A DNA stretch of 64,000 bases from assembly GCA_022661535.1 (NCBI GenBank), contig JAKULF010000003.1, forward strand, positions 310,001 through 374,000, written 5' to 3'. The notes beneath the pieces were generated by a model. That model saw only the letters and a program-made list of their open reading frames with translations. It did not search any database and was not told the origin of the DNA. How positions within the stretch are numbered: position 1 is the stretch's first letter; each line of letters starts with the position of its first letter. The stretch comes from Eutypa lata. Taxonomy: Eukaryota > Ascomycota > Sordariomycetes > Xylariales > Diatrypaceae. The position numbers and the translations under genes were made by a program. Below, piece after piece: positions 52,704 through 62,742 of this stretch.

Positions 52704-54502
52704 ATGGTCGTGAAGGAATCAGCCGATATCCCAATTATTGCGAGCGTCGGAGGATGCAGACAGCTGCACGTCAGGGGGAAGCCTTTTCTCATCTTAGGCG
52801 GTGAACTGCAAAATTCATCACTTACAAGTGCTGAATATATGGAACCGGTTTGGCAGCGATTACTTGACAGCCACATCAATACTGTATTGGGATGTGTAAC
52901 ATGGGAACTCATCGAGCCCGCCGAGGGTGAATTCGATTTCAGGGAACTTGATCTGAATATCCAAACCGCGAGGCAACATGGAATTCATCTGATACTGCTG
53001 TGGTTCGGTGCTTTCAAGAATGGTAAGTGCTTAAGAGAATCGCAGAACGATCGTAGGTTGAAGATCCCGTTACTGATAGGCCGCGTCCCCCCGCGACAAC
53101 GTAACCAGGCAAATCTACATATGTACCTCCATGGGTCAAGACAGATGCACACCGGTTTCCTCGCGCACAGCTTTGTGGCCAGTCGAAACTAGAGACAACT
53201 GAAGTCCTTTCTCTGTTCCATCCTGAGGCGTGCAAAGCCGATGCCAGGGCATTTACGAAGCTAATGTCGCACCTCAAAGAGGTTGACGAAGCATACTCTA
53301 CAGTTATCATGGTGCAGGTAGAGAACGAAGTTGGGCTATTAGGCGACTCACGCGACAGATGCGAGGCAGCTAATGAGGCATTCGGCCAGCCTGTTCCTTT
53401 CGAGTTGGTCAACCATTTCAAGACGAACTGGGCTTCGCTACACCCGGATCTCAGAGCGAACCTTGCATCAGCTGAACCCACGCTCTTTTCAGAACGAGAT
53501 TGTTCTCATTCAACGTGGGAACAATTGTTCGGGAAGACTGCTGCCACTGACGAGCTGTTCATGGCGTACCATTACGCTCTCTACGTCAATGGCGTGGCGT
53601 CGGCAGGCAAAGCTGCATATCCTCTACCACTATTCACGAATGTATGGCAGAATTATGCCGAAGGGGGCTCTTCTGAATCGACAGTCGCTGCCGGAGGAGG
53701 AACCCCCGGGGACTATCCATCCGGTGGTGGAACCAGCACCGTTCTAGACATTTGGCATCGATTTGCACCTACTCTGGACTTCATCGCCCCAGACATCTAC
53801 TTAAACGACTATTCCAAGACCTGTCAGAAGTACAGGCACGGCGGCCAACCTCTCTTCATTCCCGAGCAGCGCCGAGACGGTGTTGGCGCACGCGCAAGCT
53901 GGGTCGCCATAGGCACGTTCGCAGCCCTGGGTGTAAGTCCATTCGGCGTCGATACCTTGTATGCTTCGGAAAATGAATACTCCAAGCATTACCACCTGAT
54001 GGCTACGACATCCGAGATCATACTTGAGGCCAAACGCAAACCGGGATCTTCCATTGGTTTCTACTTCGAAGTCAACTCGCCTACAGCAGGAATGTCGTCG
54101 CACTCCTCCTACCGCCCGATTGTCCAGCTGTGGGGGGACTACGAGATCATCATCGAGCGTGCCTTCGTCTTTGGAGAACCAGGCCCTGGTGCTGGTATGG
54201 TGATCTGGCAGCAGGGAAGCTCGAGGTTTCTGCTCATCGGATGGGGCTTCCAGGTCCGGGCACGGTCCGTTGCACCCGGCGCCACTTTTACGGGAATTCT
54301 GCGCTTCCAGGAGAAGACGGTGGTGAACAAGGACACGGGCGAATTGAAGACTCTTCGCACGCTAAACGGGGATGAGACCCGTAGCGGTCAGTTTGCGATC
54401 ATGCCGAATGACAATCCGGACTATGGCGGCTTCCCCATAGCGGTGACAATCCCCGCGCGTACGGGGATTGCAGAGGTGGAATTTTATTCCCTTTACGCCT
54501 GA
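52704..54502 (+). CDS. GH35-like beta-galactosidase
   Basis: Two exons, 52704-53022 and 53109-54502, joined over an 86-bp intron (FGAFKN / GKSTYVPPWVKTD), giving 570 residues. The TIM-barrel N-terminal part has FLILGGELQNSS, TVLGCVTWELIEPAEGEFDF and ILLWFGAFKNGK, the hallmark order of GH35/GH42-type enzymes. The acid/base is Glu180 in MVQVENEVG and the likely nucleophile is Glu359 in LFIPEQRRD. The C-terminal part resembles the DUF5597 beta-sandwich found in this subgroup. Such enzymes remove terminal beta-galactose, for example from pectic galactan. No signal peptide is present, so it is probably intracellular. The start is the first ATG in frame. The subgroup is more common in bacteria, so past transfer is possible but not shown. 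Confidence 0.88.
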
Positions 54503-54747
54503 ACCTGCAGACACTACCTTTTAAATGTAGCGTACTTAATTGTTAACCGTTATTTTATATTAAACATATATAACTTACATATGCATAACCTCAAGTGAGA
54601 CAGGGGATGATGGCCTTAGCTTAGGGCAACTGTACTGTCGGGGAGTCCGATATCCAATCATTTGGCAAGGCTCGCAAGTCCAAGTTTTCAACCTCTGACA
54701 AGAACTTGCGGCTTGCTATTCTGTGTAGGCCGTTCGATGACGTCTTC

Positions 54748-54768
54748 AAAAAAAAAAAAAAAAAAAAA
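54748..54768 (+). repeat. 21-base poly-A run
   Basis: An uninterrupted run of A, read as lysines in the overlapping open frame. It could be slippage or the trace of a retroposed tail. Confidence 0.9.
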
Positions 54769-55218
54769 CTCGTCGATGGTAGAGCATCAGTAGAGGTCTC
54801 TGACCCGACAATACTGAGTACCGCCAGCGTCCGGGATTATTGGTTCCTCCATTGCATCTACCAAGAACGGCTAACAATAGTTGCGTCAGCCAGATGTGTA
54901 GCAGATTCAATCCCACGCTTACCTTCCCTTTCGTTACTCTTAAGATATCATAAAGGCCTGCACCTGGATGAAGAGTTAATGTGCTCCGCCATTCAGTTCT
55001 ATATTGGCTACTTACGGAATGAAGACGGATTGAAGGAACTCCTGGATATTGTTTTTGAAGAACCTACCCACTCGCCTGTCACAGAAAGGGTCTTACTGTA
55101 TGCGTTACGCCCGAATGCTCATACATCAAGATTCAAACGCCGGCTGAGCTCCCAAACCACGCCTTCTTACACAAGCAAGAATATCCTGTTCTTCATCAGT
55201 TTAAGGAAAATCTTATGA
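54769..55218 (+). pseudogene. Fragment resembling fungal NLR-type repeat sequence
   Basis: An open frame without an ATG at its head. After the poly-A run it reads SLSLLLRYHKGLHLDEELM, then GLKELLDIVFEEP and SPVTERVLLYAL. The pattern of a leucine helix followed by a threonine/glutamate turn is like the degenerate ankyrin-type repeats seen in fungal NACHT/HET proteins. No NACHT or HET domain is nearby. It is most likely a relic. The resemblance is weak and the assignment is inference. Confidence 0.35.
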
Positions 55219-55838
55219 TACGACTCTTGGGGCTCAATTACGCGCCCAAATGGTGATTGACGATATAACAAATACGAGGCCCATTCGAGCAGCCTCCAAC
55301 ATAAACTAGGTCAAGCGCATCTATCCTATCTACGACGCCGGATCTGGGAGAAGTAACGCTTAATATGAGCGGGTAGTAGTTGATACAAACGGGATTGTAA
55401 TCAAATTGAGATCTGCCATTTCAAATTCATATTACTCACTGTATTAACCGGTTCTAGCTTGACCAATAACACCGAACACATCTACATACAAATCACTAGG
55501 GCATAGAGGCTATGCTAATCAAGACAGTCGACCTTGTAAGTGTTTCGTTGCTCGGCATCGCAATCTCTCCGCCTGTGTTTCCTTGCACCGTAGTTACTAG
55601 ACCCGAGACATCGGGGTACACTTCGGAGTCGGATGAAGCACAACCCCGGCCCGGATAGTTTCTTGTATTAGTAAGCACGTATAAGTATAAGCTTGTCGAC
55701 ACTTGCTAGTAGGATTCTCTACTCTCATTATAAGCAGTAATATCGAGTCTTCTCGGAATCCATGCACTTTACTAGAGCTCTACCGTTTTTTCCCCAATAA
55801 CGGTCAAGACTTTTCGACTTTGCCGAAAATCTGTTGCA

Positions 55839-56559
55839 ATGACAGAATTCAAGATCAAAATCATCTCCGACACCGTCTGCCCTTGGGTACTGAAAACCCC
55901 ATACTGTCCAAGAAGCCAAATGTATCGAGATGCTAATAGGGAGATAGTGTTATATCGGCAGCAAGAGGCTTGAGAAGGGGATCGATCTCTACAAGAAGGT
56001 CTACCCCGGTGGCAAAAATGACACCTTTACTATTTCCTGGTCACCTTTTTACCTTGACGCAAACTCGCCTAAGCAGGGCATCCCTATTCGACAGCGCTTC
56101 GAGGAACGATATGGGCCGGAACGTGCCCTGGAGAGACAAGCGCGTCTGAAGAGTATTGGGCTACAGGAAGGCATCAACTTCAGCTTCGACAACAAAATCG
56201 GTAATACCCGCGATTCTCACAGACTCATACAACTAGGCCAGACTAAGGGGAGCAAGGTTCAAAATCGCGTTGTGCTCGAGTTATTTAAGGACTATTTCGA
56301 GGGCGAGGGCGATATCACAAGCCATGAGACGCTGGCCAGGGTCGGCGTCCATGCTGGGTTGGATCGAGACGAGGTAGAGGATTGGCTGAAAACGGGGAAA
56401 GGGGGCGATGAGGTTGACGCCGAGGCTCATGAGGCAGCTCAGAGAGGAATTAAGGGCGTCCCGAACTTTGAGGTCCAGGGCGAGGTGCTGGATGGGGCGG
56501 ATGACCCACAGGCTTTCATGGAGCTGTTCGTTAAGGTTAAAGAAAAGGAAAATGCTTAG
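55839..56559 (+). CDS. FrnE/DsbA-type thioredoxin-fold oxidoreductase
   Basis: Exon 1 is 55839-55886 (16 codons) and exon 2 is 55948-56559, giving 219 residues. The intron uses a GTACTG donor and a GAGATAG acceptor. The active site Cys14-Pro-Trp-Cys17 is split by the intron between Trp and Cys. The N-terminal strand TEFKIKIISDTV leads into this CPWC, followed by the helical insertion typical of FrnE/2-hydroxychromene-isomerase-like DsbA proteins (KNDTFTISWSPFYLDANSPK, then RLKSIGLQEGINF). The cis-Pro loop is GIKGVPNFEVQG. It probably catalyses thiol-disulphide exchange or glutathione-linked chemistry in the cytosol, as no signal is present. The short first exon makes this gene easy to miss, but the reconstruction is well supported. 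Confidence 0.9.
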
Positions 56560-58748
56560 TCTTAAGTATATTGACCGATTATCTATCATATGTGCTAGAT
56601 AGAGCTTATTGGTTATTTGAATATTCACTAAAGGTCTTCTAAGATCATCTCTATCTTACCCTATCCTTAAACTATATCAAGCATATATCACACCCAAGTG
56701 CATAAGCATCGCCAAAGTAGCCCTACTCCCTAACAAGTTACACGAGGTTCAAAGTAAGGAAAAGGAGAGAATCACATAAATGGCATCAGCAGATGGCTGT
56801 CCTTACGAGCTCCCCATGGTCCGTAGGCTCATCCTTAGGTTAACGTGAGCTTCCTAAAACAGCTTTACGGGGACATTTGAATTTCCTATTGTCCGCCTAA
56901 CCAATTGGCAATTGCTTCTGACTTGTGACACATTTTCGTTCATAGGTCTCACTTCGCAGAATCAATTATGCAACAAGACCGCATCTACTACTGCATCCTA
57001 AATCCCCATTTGGCTTTATAAGCCTGAACTGCCATCTAACATTAAACAGGACGACTCCCGGGATATCCCGTCTCCTCGTTATAGAAAGGTTATGTGAACT
57101 CGACCATTCTATCTGCGGCCGAAGACACCTATCTCCCGCGGCAACGGAAAATCTGGTAAGATATCTATCTATAAGGGAGACAATAAGCGTGTAAATATAT
57201 GTTGTCGTATTTGTTCCTAGAATGTGTAGTTACTATATGGATCTCACAGATGTAGATCTCCGAGCTCCCGGTTGAATCACCTAAACCTGATATTGTCCTA
57301 CTTGTCTATGTCAGTAGCCTATTTCGTTAGACCCTGAAGTGAGCTTTGTAATATTCTGTAACACTTCAACTCTCATATTTTATTCACAATACCATTTAAA
57401 ATACCATAATAGCCTACAAAGGGAATCATAAGGAAACGAATTGCAACTTGAGATAATAAATGGCGGTGTAATACGTGAATACTCAAAGGTGCGAAAGTCC
57501 TGCTGAGAAAAATTCCGTTCATCCTGTGGGAGGCTATTATTGCGATTGGGGTGAAGTCGGGAGAGTCGGGTCATGTGAGACATCAGCGGGTGAAGTGAGT
57601 CAATAAGCAATTAGTGTGACAAGTTCCATCTCTCTTGATGTCATTTTCCCTATTCAAGCTAACTGGAAGCAACTTTTAGTATCCGGACAAACGCTTGCTT
57701 TGCCAATATTATCCATGAGTATAAACACGAAAAGACGCGCTCGAGCATATATTGGACATATAGTCAAGTCCACGATTTCATTGATCTACCAGGACAAGTA
57801 CTAGGGTAGTATAAGACCGGACCATGGCTATTAGTCACACCACTTGAAGATCACGTAATATAGATCTTGCATTATAGGATGAGACATTATAGCGTTACCC
57901 TTCTTGTTCATCCGAGTTACACGATCAGGAGCGGGCATACTGGCGTGGAATCCAAATCGGCTAACGCGAAAGATCATTTTTGGCAGCAAGGGTGGCACCA
58001 GGCGACGGGCCAAGTAACATACTATATGTTTAAATATGCCAAGGTCTAGCCCGGAGGTGAGGCGGATGTATATAGTTACTGAGAGGAACTCAAGGCTTTT
58101 AAGTGCTGGCTTACTTCCGATTATCTCAGTTTCAAGATCGCAGTCGTTGCTTTCCTCAGTCCTTTCAAAAAGCTAGAAACACTTTCCCAAATCATCACAT
58201 CTACCTCGTTACACTGGTAGCCCTTGTTTTACTTTTGTGACATGACTCTCTTTCTCGACCAAATCATAGACCGCACTCGGCCCGTGCAGGATTATAAGCA
58301 GGCTCGCACTGAAGGGATTCTGTATCACACTCATAGGCAACGGTGCTCACTCCTTAACAGCGCATATGCTTACACCTGCAACTTCACATCGCTGTCTTCT
58401 GTAAACATGGATACCTTGACAGCAAATAGGGTTCTAAAGAGGCCCCAGAGCAGGGTGTCTTAGGGTTGGGCATTCACGCCAGCAAGTACGCCATAGTCCT
58501 GACCCAATCGAAACGACATGATTAGAGAGTGGTCTGTGATGGCAAGGAGTTGAGGGCGAGATCGGCTATTTGGCTTGAAATCTGTTTAACGAACTGTGGG
58601 ATTTCTGGTATATAAAGCCACGTCTCGCCCTGTTACTACCTGGCCATCAAACATCAGTTCGGACACTATCTACTACAATACTTAACAATCTCATTCAAAA
58701 AGATTCACCTCCCAAAGTCTTCTAAGACCATCAAAGAAATTCACCAAC
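56560..58748. other. Long intergenic stretch
   Basis: 2.2 kb with several 60-80 codon frames (57616-57804, 57867-58049, 58224-58463 plus) that lack signatures. The TATA box of the small secreted protein lies at its right end. No gene is supported. Confidence 0.5.
58609..58616 (+). promoter_or_regulatory. TATA box of the small secreted protein
   Basis: TATATAAA 133 bp upstream of the last base before the ATG at 58749, followed by a CA-rich leader of the type seen in strongly expressed fungal genes. Confidence 0.65.
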
Positions 58749-59147
58749 ATGCAGTTTTCCACCGCCTTCGCCCTTGCCGCCTTCACCGGCTTCTCTATCG
58801 CTGCCCCGGCTCTGAAGGACCGCTATATTAAGGGCCAATGCGGCGTCCACGTCACCCAGTACCAGAAGAACGAGAACGGCGTCGGGGCCGACTACAAGTT
58901 CGACGTTAGGATTTTGGACGCTGGTGGCAATACCATTGGCCTCGACATTGGGCATGCGATCCCCAACTTCCAGAGCGCGGCCATCGCCAGCGCTCTAGAC
59001 TACCTGCTCATCGTCACGGCGGGCTCGGTCGATCAAGACCCGGTGCAGTTCGCCTACGCCGGGTACACCTTTTCCAGCTCCAGCGGCTGCAGCACTGGTG
59101 GATATGAGGATGGCAACCGCGAGATGGACTGTGGTTTTTCTTGTTAA
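58749..59147 (+). CDS. Small secreted cysteine-containing protein
   Basis: Intronless, 132 residues. The signal peptide MQFSTAFALAAFTGFSIAAP is clear, with cleavage expected near residues 19-20. The mature part is short and has four cysteines (31, 114, 128, 132), enough for two disulphides. It begins QCGVHVTQYQKNENGVGADY and continues with beta-rich sequence (FDVRILDAGGNTIGLDIG). A strong TATA box and a C/A-rich leader suggest high or inducible expression. Size and features fit candidate effectors or surface proteins of ascomycetes. I recall similar CGVHVTQYQ-type proteins in plant-associated fungi but cannot name a function. Confidence 0.85.
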   Translation: MQFSTAFALAAFTGFSIAAPALKDRYIKGQCGVHVTQYQKNENGVGADYKFDVRILDAGGNTIGLDIGHAIPNFQSAAIASALDYLLIVTAGSVDQDPVQFAYAGYTFSSSSGCSTGGYEDGNREMDCGFSC

Positions 59148-60403
59148 TCATGGACCATTGGTTGTGCCTTGCTTCGTAGCATGACCTTGTCTTAACAGAT
59201 GTCTGTAGGGGGAAAAGTGAAGGATGCTTGGCCCTGGTAAACGACAATATTAGGGCATCCAATCTTTTCCGGTATTTGACATATAAATTATGCCTGCATA
59301 TTGTACCGTCCTTGAAAGTGGAGTGTTTCGGAATTTGGAGACATGGGCTTTTATATCAAGTTCTTCCGGACACGGCACCGTGGCGATAAGAGTTATTATA
59401 TCTTGCTATTATATAATGAAAATTCCGTAGTTGACCGGTTACTTTACATGCTGGTGACAAACTGACTAGGCAACTATTAGTAACCTTCATTCTAGGCACA
59501 GGAGAGAACAAACTGTTGGCATAGTCGAAAATGACAGGCACCGGACCCCGTTTCCTGATGGCACGGCAGCGAAATGACAGAATGGACAGTGGTTGCTCTG
59601 GTGTAGCCAGTACTTTGCTCCACTCGATGAACCGTTGCGGTCGAATTAGGCACGTGGTACAGCGAGGTCGCCAATTACAATGGTGTTGAGAATGGTCCTT
59701 GATATCAATCAAACGGACATTTAGGCGACTATACGTGTTACAATGAGAGGCAAACGAGTCAACATAACCATATCCTGGATGTGCCGACATTTTAAATATG
59801 CAAACGGTCGGTACCATATGATTTAACATTCTTCAAATAATACGGCTATCGTTTCGCAAGACTTGTCCGAAATAGCAATGACGAACTTGAGCCTCTCATA
59901 CAATGGTATGTATGCTCGCCCACATTCCGTTAACATAACACGATATACGTGCATGTGCCTCAACGAGATATCCACAGTTCGCTAAGCTACGTCTATATGA
60001 CATATAACTTACAAAACACCATTCCAAAGGTCAAAGAATTTTGTTGTCCGAAGAATGAATGACTCAAGCTCGGAGACCGGGGGCTAACCTGTGTTACACT
60101 TATTCCTGGTCATTATATGCCTCCATTCATACAGTTGTCAATCCGGTGTAATGATGAACTCCACGAGAAAACAAACAGCAGCGCAATGCAGAGCAAACAG
60201 CACGTGGACCGAATATAAATTGGCGATCTCCCCGCACCTCTGAAGCTTTATATTTTAGTTGATGGTTAGCCACACCACCTACTACTCGATAAAGGGATCT
60301 TACTATCACCACCTATCTCCTCTACATCCTTTATATTAATCACCCTCTTTCTCGAAATCATCAATCAAGAACACATAGCTTTACGCATACAGTTATACTC
60401 ACC
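59148..60403. other. Intergenic, no gene seen
   Basis: 1.25 kb. A minus frame at 59356-59829 has no start context or family. Nothing else was identified. Confidence 0.5.
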
Positions 60404-61268
60404 ATGTCAGCCTCAAAGCCAGAGCCTATCGAAGCGTGGGAATACACCCGCACGCACGATGTATGTTTGCCAGAGGAAGAACATGTCATGAATTCGCTGT
60501 TTGGCGATGTTACCGACTGGATGCACTTCCGGATCCAGTATGGGGACACCGTCCTCTGCCGATACGCCATATCCATCGAGCGGAAGGCATACTTTACCGC
60601 CCAGGTCGACATGAAGCAGCTGCCCGAGCCGCGCATGAAGTACCGTAACATGATAATTAGCAATTGCGTCAATATCGGCGTGGATCTAAAGGGCTTGGAA
60701 GTAATTGGTATCGGTCTGAACAGAGATGAGAAGGCTATTAGTGCAGTCAAGAAAGCTTTCAAGGCCGTGGGAGTAGAGTACGATAATGGAGAAGGTGACT
60801 CGACCGCTGAATTGGTACGTTATGGTTATGCTGAAATTTTGCTATTCCTACGCACTTAGGTAGCTTCCTTGCTGGTTTTTTCTTTTCTTTACTAACTATG
60901 TTACAGTATGTATGGCCTTGAATTTCTTGAAATACCCATCGGTATTCCTACTGGTATACGTGCGCAAAGCGACATGCAGAGAACGGCAGTAACGAACGAC
61001 CTGTCGTATCGTATATGATGCAACACCAGTCTGTCACTTGGATTTTAGTTCGCAGTTTGCTAACCGGCACTATAGTCCAGCAGGCTCAGCTGCCATCAAT
61101 CACCTCTTCGGCAGCAGTTCTTTTCTACAAGGCCATTTCAAGATGGTTAGAGAGAATTTACTAGGAGATACCTGGATCCAGGGCGCCGCCGTTTGCACGA
61201 AGAAATATAATGTCGGATCTTCACAATACGAGCGCTACTTTTGCATGGTAACACGGTTCAAACGTTAA
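60404..61268 (+). CDS. Unknown protein, probably two exons
   Basis: Exon 1 is 60404-60814, beginning with MSASKPEPIEAWEYTRTHDV. A GTACGT donor after AEL allows a 241-bp intron to a CGCAG acceptor and exon 2 at 61056-61268 (FANRHYSPAGSAAINHLFGS, ending MVTRFKR), for 207 residues in phase. A second acceptor at 60907 would give an early stop (YVWP), so alternative products of about 141 or 151 residues are possible. The sequence is alpha/beta, with no signal peptide or membrane segment. Exon 2 repeats the style of exon 1 (FKMVRENLLGDTWIQGAAVC). I do not recognise the family. The joined form reads as one coherent domain, which favours it. Confidence 0.55.
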
Positions 61269-61931
61269 AGCTGTTACGATCTGGAAAACCAAAACCGCCG
61301 TTCTCTTGTTTGCCCCTTAAGTACATGCACATGCGCAGAGAGAAATCCATTGGAGACGCTTAATCTTGAACTAGAAGGGGAGGTAGAGTACGGTCGGGAG
61401 GCACGGTTGGCTTAATGTTGAGGTTGTGCTGGAAATAAAAGGAAGGGGATGTCCAATCGTGTTATCATTTATATGTATAGAAATGACTGTTCTCTATCCC
61501 CTTGACTGAAAACTTGGAATTATAGTGATTGTTCAACAGCTGTTCTAGTGGGATTGAGGCCTGTCTCTGAGTCAATCATTTTATCAATAACCTGACGTGT
61601 CTTATTTCGGCATCGAGAAAAGGATGTGTATCTTACTGGGCTGTGATGTGATTATCTGCGACGTATCTGTTCATTCTTAATCATTATTTTCAGTTCTTCC
61701 CAATGTTTATCAGTCTTAGTAAGTCGGAGTCGATGTTTAGTGGCCCTAATATAGCTAATGAGTCAATCAACTTATCTATATCTACCCCCAAACCTCAAAT
61801 TTTAGGAAGTTCTTACATCTTCTCCTAAGGAGAAAGGTTACACATAGAAGCCGACACCTAGAAGCCGACCAACTCCGCAATATTTTGAGCCTCTAGTGAT
61901 TTATAAAGAGGATAAGCCAGCAAGCAGCGCA
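61269..61931. other. Intergenic, no gene seen
   Basis: About 660 bp of AT-rich spacer; nothing recognised. Confidence 0.6.
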
Positions 61932-62237
61932 ATGAACTCCGATGCAGGAAATGGAGGACGAGGACTATACCCGGCATCCAGTCCCAGGTGGCCCTATGGC
62001 TTCGGACCCCCACGAGGCCCCCATATCGGCGTGGGGCCGTACCCCGGCTACGATTGCATAGGCTCGTGTACTTGCCTTTGCGACTGCAGGAAAGATATAG
62101 AGGGATGGAAGAGGGCTTGCGATGCATGTGTCAGCGGCCAGCATCGCAAAAGTATAGCAGATGATACTAAGTCCAGCCCCCCTGTAGACATGTACGAGTA
62201 TATGTGGCGCCGGTCTGGGAACATAGTGAGATGGTAG
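61932..62237 (+). CDS. Small Gly/Pro- and Cys-rich ORF
   Basis: ATG to stop, 101 residues. The N-terminal part is rich in Gly, Pro, Arg and Tyr (PYGFGPPRGPHIGVGPYPG). Next comes a dense cysteine cluster C-x3-C-x-C-x-C-x-C, with two more Cys about 12 residues on (RACDAC). No signal peptide is present. Such clusters can bind metal or form disulphides. It may be a genuine short gene or one exon of a larger one. No family is recognised and no promoter is evident. Confidence 0.4.
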   Translation: MNSDAGNGGRGLYPASSPRWPYGFGPPRGPHIGVGPYPGYDCIGSCTCLCDCRKDIEGWKRACDACVSGQHRKSIADDTKSSPPVDMYEYMWRRSGNIVRW

Positions 62238-62742
62238 AGGTCTACATATATACATTTATTACAGGTCTTTCACATTGTCAGCTCCTTTTTGTATTATCAA
62301 GTAAGCGTGCTACGGTCAACTCTAAGTAGTGCGTAATTAGGTGGTTGATGCCCAGAGTATCCGTCCATTTCCTAGGGTTGTTAGCAGCTTCTTACCCTTC
62401 TATTATTTAACATGATGTTTTCAGCTATAGCTTAATGTTTGCAACCTATGTGACACGTCTCGCTTCTCGTCGGGAATACATCGAAGTACTTGACAATTTA
62501 CGTAGTGCTCCCCTCACACTCTCTAGGCATTGTGAGAAGTTTAGCACTATTTATGATTTTGTCATTGTATTACCTAGTCTGCCGCGGGTAGTATACAACC
62601 TTCTATTATACCAAAATAGATTGTTTTCCAGTAACTCCCGTCCGATTTAGGATTCCCACAGAATATGCAAAGTCATTTTTACCTTGGCCCTATATCTAAT
62701 GGTAAACATGAATATTTGAGCCCGCCAAGAAAACATGCCTTC
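62238..62742. other. Intergenic, no gene seen
   Basis: About 500 bp of AT-rich spacer at the 3' end of the dioxygenase-like gene. Confidence 0.6.

Larger units (their letters stand above)
54503..55838. other. Intergenic with a remnant ORF
   Basis: Contains the poly-A tract and the repeat-like gene fragment described separately. Nothing else is recognisable from 55220 to 55838. Confidence 0.55.
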
